A stretch of 64,000 bases of DNA from Wenzhouxiangella limi. Its GTDB lineage: Bacteria; Pseudomonadota; Gammaproteobacteria; Xanthomonadales; Wenzhouxiangellaceae. The stretch is taken from assembly GCF_010499265.1 (NCBI RefSeq), contig NZ_JAAGSC010000039.1, positions 109,559-173,558 of the forward strand, in the 5' to 3' direction. Positions 55,172 through 64,000 of the stretch are shown piece by piece. Made by a program: the position numbers and the translations under genes. The first letter of the stretch is position 1, and each line of letters starts with the position of its first letter. Below the pieces are notes generated by a model, which was given only the letters and a program-made list of their open reading frames with translations, was not told the origin of the DNA and did no database searches.

Positions 55172-56983
55172 TCATTTTCGGTCGATGGAGAAAAAGCTGA
55201 TCGCGCGCTTGAGCTGTTCGGCGTGAGCGCTGAGCGCCTCGGCCATCGCCGCCATCTGCTCCGAGGACGAGGCGTTTTGCTGGACCACCTCGTTGAGCTG
55301 CGACAGGCCGTCGGTGATCTGGCGCGCGCCCGAGTCCTGCTCGTTGCTGGCCGCGCTGATCTGCTGGACCAGTTCGGCGGTGCGCCGGATTTCGGGCAGG
55401 ATGCTGTTGATCATCTTGCCGGCCTCTTCGGCCAACTCCACCGACCCGCTGGCGACTTCGCCGATTTCGCGGGCCGCGACCTGGCTGCGCTCGGCCAGCT
55501 TGCGGACTTCTCCGGCAACCACGGCAAATCCCTTGCCCTGCTCGCCGGCGCGCGCGGCCTCGATCGCGGCATTCAGCGCCAGCAGGTTGGTCTGGTAGGC
55601 GATATCGTCGATGATGTGGATTTTTTCAGAGATTTCGCGCATGGCCACGACCGTGCGCGACACCGCTTCGCCGCCTTTCTCGGCGCTGGTTGCGGTCTGC
55701 AGGGAAATGCGTTCGGTCTCGGCCGCGTTGTCCGAGGTCTGGTGAATGCTGGCACTCATCTGCTCGATGGATGCAGACACTTCCTCGACCGAAGAAGCCT
55801 GCTCGGTCGAGCCCTGGGCCAGGGTGGCTGCGCCCTGCGACAGCTCGCCGCTGCCGTCGCTGACGCTGGCGCTGACGGTGCGAATCTCGCCGATGGTCGT
55901 GCGCAGCTGCTCGGTCATCACGCCGACCGACTGCAGGACCCGGCCGGCCTCGTCGTGGCGGTCGGACTGGACCGTCATGGAACAATCGCCCCGGGCGATC
56001 CGGCCGGTGATGTCGATGACCTCATCCAAAGGCCGCAGGGCGCGCACCGTGATCCAGACAATCACCGTCAGCACGATCGCCATGATCAAAAGCGAGGTCA
56101 GCACCGACGCGATCATCTGGCCGCGCTGGGCGCTGACCAGGGCGCTGACGTCCGAGCCCACCACGATCTGACCGATGACCTGATCCTGGTAGTCACGCAG
56201 CTCGATGGTGCTCAGCGCGATCCGGGCATCCTCGAATTCACTGACGCCGCTGAGGTCTTCGCTTTGCTCGAGCAGCGTGCGGGCCTGATCGGAGGAAAAG
56301 CGGTAGTACTGCAGGCCATCGCGCATCAGGTCTTCGGTGCCGTCGGCAAAACGGCCGGCGTTGCGGAAGATCGCCGGGTCGATGCCGACCGCGTAGAAAA
56401 TACCCAGGTTTTCCTCCAGTTGCTGGAGGAGGCCGTTGACCGAACCGCCCAGTTCAACCGAGCCGACGTGCTGACCCCGGTGGGTTACCGGATAGACGAT
56501 GCGAACGCCGGGGCCGCCGCGACCGACCTCCAGGCCGCGGATCGGGCGCTGATCGCGGTTGGCCGCGATCACGGTGGCCCGAAACGCCGACAGGTCATCG
56601 TCGAAATTGTCCGGGGAATGGAAGCGATAGAAGCTGGTGGCCGGTGGGACGTGCCACTGGTACTGGGCGATGCCGTACTCGTTGCGCATGCGCTGATAGA
56701 GGTCGGCATGGCGCTCGGCCAGCGTCGCCCGATCGCGTTCGGCAAAGGCGGCAACGGCCTGATCGTCAGTGAGCAGGGACTCGATCGCCAGCGACAGCCG
56801 CGACAGTTCGCCGGAAAGCAGGTTGCTGAATTCCTGGTTGGCGGTATCGGCCAGCGCTTCGACCTCGAGCGCGAGCAGCCGGTTCGCCTCGCGGATCTGA
56901 AAAAAGCTGTTGGTGGCGGCGAGGACGACGATACCGACGGTGACCGCGAGAATGATCTTGAACTTGAGTGATGCCGCTTTCAT
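55172..56983 (-). CDS. Chemoreceptor with dCache-type sensor
   Basis: This 603-residue receptor has TM1 near 8-28 and a large periplasmic sensor (about 35-295) with [20 protein letters not shown] and [19 protein letters not shown], which match the dCache_3 type. TM2 is near 300-323. HAMP and a signalling hairpin with [19 protein letters not shown] follow. Unlike the three other full-length receptors, it ends in FFSIDRK and has no tether motif. It lies between rsxB and a diguanylate cyclase gene, 28 bp upstream of rsxB. A weak sigma-54-like match (TGGCAAAACAGCCGCA on the minus strand, 57049-57034) precedes it. Confidence 0.93.
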   Translation of the reverse strand: MKAASLKFKIILAVTVGIVVLAATNSFFQIREANRLLALEVEALADTANQEFSNLLSGELSRLSLAIESLLTDDQAVAAFAERDRATLAERHADLYQRMRNEYGIAQYQWHVPPATSFYRFHSPDNFDDDLSAFRATVIAANRDQRPIRGLEVGRGGPGVRIVYPVTHRGQHVGSVELGGSVNGLLQQLEENLGIFYAVGIDPAIFRNAGRFADGTEDLMRDGLQYYRFSSDQARTLLEQSEDLSGVSEFEDARIALSTIELRDYQDQVIGQIVVGSDVSALVSAQRGQMIASVLTSLLIMAIVLTVIVWITVRALRPLDEVIDITGRIARGDCSMTVQSDRHDEAGRVLQSVGVMTEQLRTTIGEIRTVSASVSDGSGELSQGAATLAQGSTEQASSVEEVSASIEQMSASIHQTSDNAAETERISLQTATSAEKGGEAVSRTVVAMREISEKIHIIDDIAYQTNLLALNAAIEAARAGEQGKGFAVVAGEVRKLAERSQVAAREIGEVASGSVELAEEAGKMINSILPEIRRTAELVQQISAASNEQDSGARQITDGLSQLNEVVQQNASSSEQMAAMAEALSAHAEQLKRAISFFSIDRK

Positions 56984-57080
56984 GGCTCCCTGAACCCTTG
57001 CTTGTGAACGCCGTCACGAAGCATACACCGGGCTGCGGCTGTTTTGCCAGATGGCTGATCGAGAAATCAGGCGCGGGGTG

Positions 57081-58172
57081 TCACAGGGTCACGACCTGGT
57101 TCTTGCCCGCCGCCTTGGCCTGGTACAAGGCCTGGTCGGCGCGTTCGAGCAGGCTCTGGCGGGTGTCGCCCGCGCGAAAATCGGTCACGCCGATGCTGAC
57201 GGTCAGGTGAAGATAGTCCTCCCGATCGTCGACCGGCAGCGAGAAGCGGGTACCCGCCACCGCCTGCCGCAGGTTACCGGCGCGTTTGCCCGCTGCGCGC
57301 AGGGAGGCGCCCGGCATCACGGCGACGAACTCCTCGCCGCCGAAGCGGGCGACGAAATCGTCTTCGCGCAGGATGTCCACGCATGCCCCGGCCATGGCCG
57401 AAATGACCTGGTCACCAACCAGGTGACCGTGCTGATCGTTGACGACCTTGAAGTTGTCGATATCGAGCATCAGTACCGAAAATGACTTTCGCCGGATGCG
57501 GTTACCGTCGATCAGCGAAGTCAGGTATTCATCCATCGCGCGCCGATTGAAGATGCCGGTCAGCGGATCGCGGCGATTTTCGTCGCGGGTCTTTTCGAGT
57601 TCGTCGCGCAGCACCTCGACCTGGCCGCTGAGGCTGTTGAGCTGCTGTGATTCGGCCTGCTTTTTCTGCTCGACCATGCTCTTGAGCTGGCGCACTTCCT
57701 CGGCCAGCGAGGTCTTGATCTTGCGCAGGTCGTCGAGGGCGATGATGCGCTCGAAGTTGGTGCCCTGGTCGAGAATCTGCTGGTGATAAGCGGCGTTCTC
57801 CCGGTTCAGCAAAGCCATGGCGTTCGACAGCAGGGTGATGACCTTGCGCAGCTCGGCTTCGCGCTCGAGCAGGTAGGTGTTCTGGCGCTCGATGAAGGCC
57901 TCGAAGCGCTGGGACCGTTTGTTCATCGCCCGCCGCATCTGGTCACCGGTTTCCAGCCCCGGCAACTGCTCGCTGAACTCGGTCACCTGGCTGCGAAAAT
58001 CCGCGCTTTTGAGTTCGTCGAGTTCCAGCGCGAAGTTCTTCAGCAGCACCAGCAGTGTCTGGATGGCCGACTGGCAGGCGGTTTCGCGATCGCCGAGGGC
58101 GGCCAGGCGCTTTTCAAGTTCGGCGGGATCGGGTCTGTCTTCAGGTGAGCGCTTGCTGCGGAAAAACATCAT
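57081..58172 (-). CDS. Soluble diguanylate cyclase with coiled-coil N-terminus
   Basis: This 363-residue cytoplasmic protein is likely to make c-di-GMP. A helical, coiled-coil-rich region (about 15-205) precedes a GGDEF domain (about 210-363). The domain has DPLTGIFNRRAMDEYL, LMLDIDNFKVVNDQHGH, the active motif GGEEF near 278, and the inhibitory RxxD (REDD) five residues earlier. The start is ATG 58172 or, better spaced from GGAG, ATG 58169. The frame running on into rsxA is an artefact. It lies between rsxA and the dCache receptor on one strand. Confidence 0.92.
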   Translation of the reverse strand: MMFFRSKRSPEDRPDPAELEKRLAALGDRETACQSAIQTLLVLLKNFALELDELKSADFRSQVTEFSEQLPGLETGDQMRRAMNKRSQRFEAFIERQNTYLLEREAELRKVITLLSNAMALLNRENAAYHQQILDQGTNFERIIALDDLRKIKTSLAEEVRQLKSMVEQKKQAESQQLNSLSGQVEVLRDELEKTRDENRRDPLTGIFNRRAMDEYLTSLIDGNRIRRKSFSVLMLDIDNFKVVNDQHGHLVGDQVISAMAGACVDILREDDFVARFGGEEFVAVMPGASLRAAGKRAGNLRQAVAGTRFSLPVDDREDYLHLTVSIGVTDFRAGDTRQSLLERADQALYQAKAAGKNQVVTL

Positions 58173-58213
58173 CGATCTCCGGGTCGAGTTATGCGGTTTT
58201 GTTAACGAAGATT

Positions 58214-58792
58214 CTACAGCCGGGCAAAGCCGGTAAAGCCCATGAACGCCAGCGCCATCAGTCCGGCGGTGATCAGGCCGATTGGCGCGCCGCGGAAACT
58301 GGCCGGGACATCGGCCAGCTCGATGCGCTCGCGGGCCGCGGCCAGCGCGATCAGCACGCCGCCAAAGCCGAGTGCCGCGCCGAAGCCGTACAGGGCTGAC
58401 TCCACCAGGCTGTGCTGCTCGCGAAGATTGAGCAGGGCCACCCCGAGCACCGCGCAGTTGCTGGTGATCAGCGGCAGGTAAATGCCCAGCACCCGGTGCA
58501 GCAGCGGGGCGGCGTGGCGCATGAACAACTCGGTCAGCTGCACCAGCGCGGCGATGACGACGATGAAGCTGACCGTGGACAGATACATCAGCTCCAGCGG
58601 CTCGAGCACCCAGCGGGTGAGCAGGTAGCTGGCCACCGCCGCGAGGGTCAGCACGAAGGCCGTGGCCAGCGCCATGCCGACGGCCGACTCGATCGACGAC
58701 GACACGCCCAGAAACGGACAAAGCCCGAGGAATTTGACCAGCACGAAATTGTTGACCAGCGCGGCCGAGAAGACGATCAGCAGCAGGTCCAT
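58214..58792 (-). CDS. rsxA: Electron transport complex subunit RsxA
   Basis: This 192-residue membrane subunit is a paralogue of RsxE, with about six helices: [20 protein letters not shown] at the start, [11 protein letters not shown], and [18 protein letters not shown]. It lies 12 bp after metG on the same strand, so it may be co-transcribed with it, and 41 bp before the cyclase gene. Its usual neighbour rsxB is 3 kb away. Confidence 0.95.
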   Translation of the reverse strand: MDLLLIVFSAALVNNFVLVKFLGLCPFLGVSSSIESAVGMALATAFVLTLAAVASYLLTRWVLEPLELMYLSTVSFIVVIAALVQLTELFMRHAAPLLHRVLGIYLPLITSNCAVLGVALLNLREQHSLVESALYGFGAALGFGGVLIALAAARERIELADVPASFRGAPIGLITAGLMALAFMGFTGFARL

Positions 58793-58804
58793 GCACGCGT
58801 TCGC

Positions 58805-60829
58805 CTAGCTGATCTTCATGCCGGGCTCGGCACCGCTGTCGGGCGACAGCAGCCAGGGCCTGCCGCCGTCGTGGCTGGCGGCCAGCACCATGCCCTCCGA
58901 GATCCCGAAGCGCATCTTGCGCGGGGCCAGGTTGGCGACCATCACGGTCAGTCGCCCGACCAGGTCGGCCGGGTCGTAGTGGCCGCGGATGCCGGCGAAG
59001 ACCTGGCGCTTCGGCCCGCCCAGGTCCAGCTCCAGGCGCAGCAGTTTGTCGGCGCCCTCGACGAGTTCGGCGTTGACGATGCGGGCGACGCGCAAATCGA
59101 CGGCGGCGAAAGCGGGGAAGGCGATTTCCTCGGCCAGCTTAAGCTCGCGCGGTGGCGAAGCGGCTGACGATTCGGCGGCTTCAAGATTTTCCCGGCTGGC
59201 CGCGATGACCCGCTCGACCTGTTCATCCTCGACCCGCTTGAGCAACGGCTTGAAGGGTTCGATGCGATGGTCGAGCAGCGGCTGCCCGATGCTGTCGAAG
59301 TCCTTGAGCGAGGTCGCAAGAAAGGTCTCGGCGGCTGCCGCCGTGGCCGGAATAACCGGTGCCAGCCAGGTCATCATCACCTTGAACAGGTTGATGCCCT
59401 GGGTGCAGACCGCCAGCACCTCTTTCTCGCGCCCGCCCTCTTTGGCCATGACCCAGGGCTTGTGTTCATCGATGTAGCGGTTGGCGTCGTCGGCCAGGCG
59501 CATGATCCGGCGCACCGCCATCTGGAAATTGCGCTGCTCGAAGTCGGCCGCGATGGCCTCGTGTTCGTCGACGAAGCGCTGATACAGCGCGGGATCCGGC
59601 AGTTCAGCCGCCAGCCGGCCCTGGCCGAACTTGTGGATAAAGCCGGCCGAACGACTGGCGATGTTGACCAGCTTGCCGACCAGGTCGGCGTTGACCCGGG
59701 CGCGGAAGTCTTCGAAGTTCAGGTCGATATCGGCCAGGCCGGTGCCGAGCTTGGCGGCAAAGTAATAGCGCAGGTAGTCCGGGTGCAGCTCGTCGAGCCA
59801 GGTGCGGGCCTTGATGAAAGTGCCCCTGGATTTCGACATCTTGGCGCCGTTGACGGTGAGAAAACCGTGGGCGTAAACACCGGTCGGGCGACGGATGCCG
59901 GCGGCTTCGAGCATGGCCGGCCAGAACAGGCAGTGGAAGTAGATGATGTCCTTGCCGATGAAGTGGTGCATCTCGGTATCGGTGTCGGGCTTGAGCCAGT
60001 CCTCTAGATCCAGGCCTTCGCGTTCGCAGATCTCGGAAAAACTGCCCAGGTAGCCGACCGGCGCGTCCAGCCAGACGTAGAAGTACTTGTCGGTCTCGCC
60101 GGGGATAAGAAAGCCGAAGTAGGGCGCGTCCCGGGTTACATCCCAGTCGCGCAGGCGATCGCCGAACCACTCCTGGAGCTTGTTGGCGACCTCGTCCTGC
60201 AGCGTGCCGGAGCGCACCCAGTCCTTGAGGCTGTCGCGGAACTGATCCAGGGTGACGAAATAGTGGTCGGTCTTTTTCATCACCGGGGTTGCGCCGGAGA
60301 CCATCGAGCGCGGCTCGACCAGTTCGGTCGGCTCGTAGGTCGCCCCGCAGGACTCGCAGGAGTCGCCGTACTGGTCGGCGGCGCCGCACTTCGGGCAGTG
60401 GCCGCGGATGAAGCGGTCGGGCAGAAACATCGCCCGCTCGGGGTCGAAGAACTGCTCGATGGTGCGCGTGGTCACCGCACCGCTGTTGACCAGTCCCTGC
60501 CAGACGCGCTCGACCATGACCCGGTTGGGCTCGCTGTGGGTGGACGAGAAGTTGTCGTGCGACAGGCCGAAATCGAGAAAGTCGCGCTCGTGCTCGGCGC
60601 GCATCGCCTCGACCAGGTCTTGCGGCGCCAGACCCTGTTTGTCCGCGTGCAGCATGATCGGCGTGCCGTGGGCGTCATCGGCCCAGGCAAACCAGACCTC
60701 GTGGCCGCGCGCGCGCTGGAACCGGGCCCAGATGTCGGTCTGGATATATTCGAGCATGTGCCCGAGGTGGATCGAGCCGTTGGCGTAGGGCAGGGCGGCG
60801 GTGACAAGGATGCGGCGCTTCGCGGTCAT
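58805..60829 (-). CDS. metG: Methionyl-tRNA synthetase
   Basis: This class I aminoacyl-tRNA synthetase charges initiator and elongator tRNA-Met. It has 674 residues. The HIGH motif is HLGH in [17 protein letters not shown], and the KMSKS motif lies in [15 protein letters not shown] zinc knuckle with four cysteines ([10 protein letters not shown] and CESCG) and a C-terminal tRNA-binding dimerisation domain (about 575-674, [12 protein letters not shown]) are present. Start ATG 60829 ([10 protein letters not shown]) is chosen; the frame is open 28 codons further. It diverges from apbC, and rsxA follows. Confidence 0.97.
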   Translation of the reverse strand: MTAKRRILVTAALPYANGSIHLGHMLEYIQTDIWARFQRARGHEVWFAWADDAHGTPIMLHADKQGLAPQDLVEAMRAEHERDFLDFGLSHDNFSSTHSEPNRVMVERVWQGLVNSGAVTTRTIEQFFDPERAMFLPDRFIRGHCPKCGAADQYGDSCESCGATYEPTELVEPRSMVSGATPVMKKTDHYFVTLDQFRDSLKDWVRSGTLQDEVANKLQEWFGDRLRDWDVTRDAPYFGFLIPGETDKYFYVWLDAPVGYLGSFSEICEREGLDLEDWLKPDTDTEMHHFIGKDIIYFHCLFWPAMLEAAGIRRPTGVYAHGFLTVNGAKMSKSRGTFIKARTWLDELHPDYLRYYFAAKLGTGLADIDLNFEDFRARVNADLVGKLVNIASRSAGFIHKFGQGRLAAELPDPALYQRFVDEHEAIAADFEQRNFQMAVRRIMRLADDANRYIDEHKPWVMAKEGGREKEVLAVCTQGINLFKVMMTWLAPVIPATAAAAETFLATSLKDFDSIGQPLLDHRIEPFKPLLKRVEDEQVERVIAASRENLEAAESSAASPPRELKLAEEIAFPAFAAVDLRVARIVNAELVEGADKLLRLELDLGGPKRQVFAGIRGHYDPADLVGRLTVMVANLAPRKMRFGISEGMVLAASHDGGRPWLLSPDSGAEPGMKIS

Positions 60830-60982
60830 GGGGTCTTCGGTTGAGGTGGATGCGGCGGTTCGAGGCAAAATTATCGCACGGCCCCGCCGGCAGGCGTTGG
60901 CGCTTGGTACCATACCGGACCAGATTCGTCCGGTTAGGCCGGCATCGGTTCCAACAGCCCATTTGATAGGAATTTAGCGTCC

Positions 60983-62065
60983 ATGTCCGAAGATCTGCAG
61001 TCTCGCCTCAAGCACTTGGTGTCGGCCATTCACGACCCCCACACGGGACAGCCGCTGGGCGATGCCGTTCGCGCGCTGGCCGTGGTCGACGGCAAGGTCG
61101 CCGCCGACATCGTGCTGAGTTACCCGGCCGCCGGCTGGGCGGACCGTTTGGCGCGGGTTGTGCACGATACCCTGGAGGCCGACGAGGACGTCGAGGCGGT
61201 CAAGGTCGACGTCGGTTTTCAGGTCATGGAACACGCCGTCCAGGAGGGCTTGACCCCGGTGCAGGGCGTGCGCAACGTCCTGGCCGTATCTTCGGGCAAA
61301 GGCGGGGTGGGCAAGTCCACCGTCGCCGCCAATCTTGCTTTGGCGCTGCAGGCCGAGGGCGCGCGGGTGGGTATCCTCGATGCCGATATCTACGGTCCCA
61401 GCCAGCCGCGCATGCTCGGTCTCGAGGGCGGACCACGCACCACCGACGGGCAGAAGATCATCCCCATGGCGGCGCACGGGCTGCAGGCGATGTCGATCGG
61501 CGTGCTGGTCAAGCAGGACCAGGCCATGATCTGGCGTGGCCCCATGGCCATCCAGGCCCTGCAGCAGATGTTTGAGCACAGCCTGTGGGAGGATCTCGAC
61601 TACCTGATCGTCGACCTGCCGCCGGGCACCGGCGATATCCAGCTGAGTCTGTCGCAGAAGATCCCCGTGGCCGGCGCCATCGCCGTGACCACGCCGCAGG
61701 AAGTCGCCGTGGACGACGTGCGCCGCGCGGCGCTGATGTTCTCCAAGGTCAGGATTCCGGTGCTGGGCGTGCTGGAAAACATGAGCACGCATATCTGCTC
61801 CAACTGCGGATTCGAGGAGGCGGTGTTCGGCAGCGGCGGTGGCGAGCGGATCGCCGCCGAGCTCGGGCTGCCGATGCTTGGTCAGGTGCCGCTCAATGCC
61901 GGGCTCGGGCGTTCGACCGACCAGGGCGCGCCGATTGTTGTTTCGGAGCCTGACCACCCGACCAGCCAGCGCTTTCGCGAGATCGCGCGCCGGACGGCCG
62001 CACTTTTGTCGGTGCAGGCGCGCAACACCGCGGTTCGCATGCCCAGCATCAAGATCGTCGAGTAG
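60983..62065 (+). CDS. apbC: Fe-S cluster carrier ATPase ApbC/Mrp
   Basis: This P-loop ATPase delivers iron-sulfur clusters. It has 360 residues. An N-terminal MIP18/DUF59-like domain (about 1-85) precedes an Mrp domain with deviant Walker A SGKGGVGKST near 104-113, and the cluster-binding CxxC in ICSNCGF. The start has AGGAAT upstream. The leader holds a 7-bp hairpin (60914-60934). metG and apbC are divergent neighbours in many gammaproteobacteria. Confidence 0.96.
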   Translation: MSEDLQSRLKHLVSAIHDPHTGQPLGDAVRALAVVDGKVAADIVLSYPAAGWADRLARVVHDTLEADEDVEAVKVDVGFQVMEHAVQEGLTPVQGVRNVLAVSSGKGGVGKSTVAANLALALQAEGARVGILDADIYGPSQPRMLGLEGGPRTTDGQKIIPMAAHGLQAMSIGVLVKQDQAMIWRGPMAIQALQQMFEHSLWEDLDYLIVDLPPGTGDIQLSLSQKIPVAGAIAVTTPQEVAVDDVRRAALMFSKVRIPVLGVLENMSTHICSNCGFEEAVFGSGGGERIAAELGLPMLGQVPLNAGLGRSTDQGAPIVVSEPDHPTSQRFREIARRTAALLSVQARNTAVRMPSIKIVE

Positions 62066-62070
62066 GGTTT

Positions 62071-62637
62071 CTAAGCCCGCGGCAGGGTGACGCCGCGCTG
62101 ACCCATGTACTTGCCGGCGCGATCGGCGTATGAGGTTTCGCACGGCTCGTCGGATTCCAGGAACAGGAACTGGGCCACGCCCTCGTTGGCGTAAATGCGC
62201 GCCGGCAGCGGCGTGGTGTTGGAAAATTCCAGGGTGACGTGGCCCTCCCACTCCGGCTCCAGCGGGGTGACGTTGACGATGATGCCGCAGCGCGCGTAGG
62301 TGGATTTGCCCAGGCAGATGGTCAGCACGTTGCGCGGAATCCGGAAGTACTCGACCGTGCGCGCCAGCGCGAAAGAGTTGGGCGGGATGATGCAGGTCCC
62401 GCCCTTGAAGTCGACGAAGCTGTTCTCGTCAAAGTGCTTGGGATCGACCACGGCCGAGTTGATATTGGTAAAGATCTTGAATTCGTCGGCGCAGCGGCCG
62501 TCGTAGCCGTAGCTCGAGGTGCCGTAGGACACCAGCCTGCGTCCTTCGCTGGTGCGAATCTGGCCAGGCTCGAACGGTTCGATCATGCCGTGCTGCTCGG
62601 CCATGGTGCGAATCCAGCGGTCGGACTTGATGCTCAC
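62071..62637 (-). CDS. dcd: dCTP deaminase
   Basis: This enzyme deaminates dCTP to dUTP in the route to thymidylate. It has 188 residues, near the E. coli length. Motifs include [50 protein letters not shown] and the catalytic glutamate in [16 protein letters not shown]. It converges with apbC (5-bp gap). The metG-apbC-dcd neighbourhood is common in gammaproteobacteria. Confidence 0.96.
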   Translation of the reverse strand: MSIKSDRWIRTMAEQHGMIEPFEPGQIRTSEGRRLVSYGTSSYGYDGRCADEFKIFTNINSAVVDPKHFDENSFVDFKGGTCIIPPNSFALARTVEYFRIPRNVLTICLGKSTYARCGIIVNVTPLEPEWEGHVTLEFSNTTPLPARIYANEGVAQFLFLESDEPCETSYADRAGKYMGQRGVTLPRA

Positions 62638-62683
62638 GATCTGACTCCGATGGTCCAGGGGGCTCAGGGTTCATTCTAGGCGC

Positions 62684-63934
62684 TCAGCCCGGCAACGGCG
62701 GCTGCTGGATCAGGATGACGCTGGTCGTGAAGCGCTGGTTGCCGCGAGCGACTTCGACTTCCAGTTCATGCCCGGGCGCGAGGCGGGCGATGCGCAGCAT
62801 CAACTCGCGCGCCGTGGCCACCGCGCTGCCGTCCGCGCTGAGCAGGATATCGCCGCTGCGCAACCCGGACTGCCAGGCCGGCCCGCCGCGGTGGATGCGG
62901 GTGATGCGCGCCCCCGGGCGGTTGCGTTGGGCCGGGTCGAAAGCGATGCTGACATCGGTCAGGTCAGCGCCCAGCCAGGCGCGACGGACCTGGCCGTACT
63001 CGATGATCTGATCGGCGATTTGATGGGCCAGGGCGGCGGGAATGGCGAATCCGATGCCCTGGGCGCCCAGGTTCTGGCTCAGCGAGGCCGAGTTGATGCC
63101 GACCACCTCGCCGGCCGGATTGACCAGCGCGCCGCCGCTGTTGCCGGCATTGATGGCGGCGTCGGTCTGGATAAAGTCTTCCAGCGTGGTCAGATTGAGC
63201 TGGTCGCGGCCGGTGGCGCTGACGATGCCCATGGTGACGGTATGGCTCAGACCGAAGGCGTTGCCGATGGCCAGCACCACGTCTCCGGCGCGCAGTCCCG
63301 TTGCGGTGGCCAGGTCTGCGGCCGGCAGATCTTCCAGGTCGATCTTCAGCACGGCCAGGTCGGTGGCCGGGTCGGCCCCGATCAGCCGCGCCTCGGCAGT
63401 GCGCCCGTCCCACAGCGCCACGACCACGTCGTCAACGCCGGAGATCACGTGCAGGGTGGTCAGGATCAGGCCGTCTTCGCTCAGGATCACCCCGGATCCC
63501 AGTCCGCGCCGGGGCCGCGTGACCATGCGGTCGCGGTACAGGCTGCGCAGCAGCGGGTCGCTGGAGGCCAGCCCGAGCGGCTCGGTGACCAGCGTGCGGG
63601 TGTAGACGCTGACCACGCTGGGCGCGGTGCGATTGACCGCCTCGGCGTACGAACTCGTGCCGCTGGGCGGGCTGTTGTGCAGCGCCGGCAGCCATTCCGG
63701 CCGGAGCCACACCGCCACAAAGGCCACGGCCAGACCGAGGACAACGAACTGCAGGGTAAAGAGGATGAGTTTCGGCAAGGCGGATTCGCGGGTTTCGGGC
63801 GCTGCCGGATCGGCGAAAGCTCCGACGCGTGAGAGCCCCTGTTGTCGGGCGGCCAGTATAATTGCTGTCTGTCTTAATTTTTCGCTAAAATAGCGGATTG
63901 CCCGCAGCGCCGTCGCGTCACTCTGGATCGGCAT
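62684..63934 (-). CDS. degS: DegS/AlgW-like membrane-anchored serine protease
   Basis: This periplasmic trypsin-fold protease has one N-terminal membrane helix (FTLQFVVLGLAVAFVAVWL) and a single PDZ domain, as in DegS/AlgW, which cleave the anti-sigma factor RseA/MucA under envelope stress. Catalytic residues: His in TTLHVISG, Asp in ATDLAVLKID, and Ser in INAGNSGGALVN. The PDZ domain covers about 315-410. From ATG 63934 it has 416 residues, about 60 more than DegS. TTG 63778 would give the usual length, and a TATACT -10 at 63860-63855 on this strand would favour the shorter form. Confidence 0.9.
   Translation of the reverse strand: MPIQSDATALRAIRYFSEKLRQTAIILAARQQGLSRVGAFADPAAPETRESALPKLILFTLQFVVLGLAVAFVAVWLRPEWLPALHNSPPSGTSSYAEAVNRTAPSVVSVYTRTLVTEPLGLASSDPLLRSLYRDRMVTRPRRGLGSGVILSEDGLILTTLHVISGVDDVVVALWDGRTAEARLIGADPATDLAVLKIDLEDLPAADLATATGLRAGDVVLAIGNAFGLSHTVTMGIVSATGRDQLNLTTLEDFIQTDAAINAGNSGGALVNPAGEVVGINSASLSQNLGAQGIGFAIPAALAHQIADQIIEYGQVRRAWLGADLTDVSIAFDPAQRNRPGARITRIHRGGPAWQSGLRSGDILLSADGSAVATARELMLRIARLAPGHELEVEVARGNQRFTTSVILIQQPPLPG
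63862..63891 (+). promoter_or_regulatory. Possible sigma-70 promoter of the gene leaving the window
   Basis: TTGCTG (63862-63867) and TAAAAT (63886-63891) are spaced by 18 bases, ahead of the ATG at 63974 on the plus strand. The region overlaps the possible N-terminal extension of the DegS-like gene on the other strand, which itself suggests that extension is not translated. Confidence 0.4.
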
Positions 63935-63973
63935 TTGTGGCGGGCCCCAACCTTTCCAGACCGGGAGTGATTC

Positions 63974-64000
63974 ATGTCGGAAACCGAACCACTTGCCTCC
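63974..64000 (+). CDS. Start of a plus-strand gene cut by the window end
   Basis: GGGAG lies 7 bases before ATG 63974, which opens MSETEPLAS and runs off the end. Nine codons are too few to identify it. In several gammaproteobacteria a DegS-like protease gene neighbours the cytochrome bc1 genes (petABC), so petA is a guess from context only. Confidence 0.45.

Noticed and set aside
58173-58796. N-terminal extension of the GGDEF frame through rsxA
   Set aside because: It overlaps rsxA in another frame on the same strand; a start with GGAG at 58172/58169 gives a sensible protein.

Overview
The window comes from a GC-rich, motile gammaproteobacterium. Several signs point to polar flagellation and a relative of the Xanthomonadales/Chromatiales (for example Wenzhouxiangella-like bacteria): the order flhA-flhF-flhG-fliA-cheY-cheZ-cheA, a ParA-like/CheW-like polar array localisation pair, RNase T, an Rsx electron-transport locus, and a MetX homologue of the Xanthomonadales serine O-succinyltransferase type. 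The genus is an inference from gene content.

Positions 420-27064 hold one long plus-strand run of flagellar and chemotaxis genes. The first block runs flhA, flhF, flhG, fliA, cheY, cheZ, cheA, motC, motD, parC, parP and cheW. It is followed by a short basic protein, a second CheW, a chemoreceptor with a C-terminal CheR/CheB tether, and cheR-cheD-cheB. A second block (17537-27064) starts behind a near-consensus sigma-54 promoter. It holds a receptor-like protein with no periplasmic domain, a CheY, a STAS protein, a second CheA and CheW, a second cheR-cheD-cheB, and a receptor with an extracytoplasmic zinc-binding (CZB) motif. Most junctions are ATGA overlaps or gaps under 50 bp. sigma-54-like promoters precede flhA, cheW and the second block.

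Positions 27085-37400 are mixed. They carry a secreted SUMF1-fold protein without the catalytic cysteines, an HDOD protein with a degenerate GGDEF domain, a CHASE-PAS-GGDEF-EAL protein, a glyoxalase-fold protein and a paralogue of the CZB receptor. A 1.6 kb AT-richer segment follows, with a Fic AMP-transferase and a reductase gene fragment. It is bounded by a 23-bp direct repeat of the 3' end of tRNA-Leu(CAA), so it looks like the remnant of an integrated element.

Positions 37414-64000 are mainly housekeeping: a MetX-family acyltransferase, OmpW (with an FNR-type box), an Fe-S photolyase/cryptochrome, a Trm112-like protein, purE-purK, an ArgD-type aminotransferase, Fe-superoxide dismutase, RNase T, a TraB/GumN protein, nth, a kinase-fold/P-loop protein, rsxE, fbp, rsxG-D-C-B, a dCache receptor, a diguanylate cyclase, rsxA, metG, apbC/mrp, dcd and a DegS-like protease. 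The last bases open a divergent gene. The Rsx genes are split: a receptor and a cyclase gene lie between rsxA and rsxB, and fbp lies in antisense between rsxG and rsxE.

Two intergenic stretches (1-419 and 42986-43780) have no convincing gene. They are filled with direct and inverted repeats of one related GC-rich sequence family.
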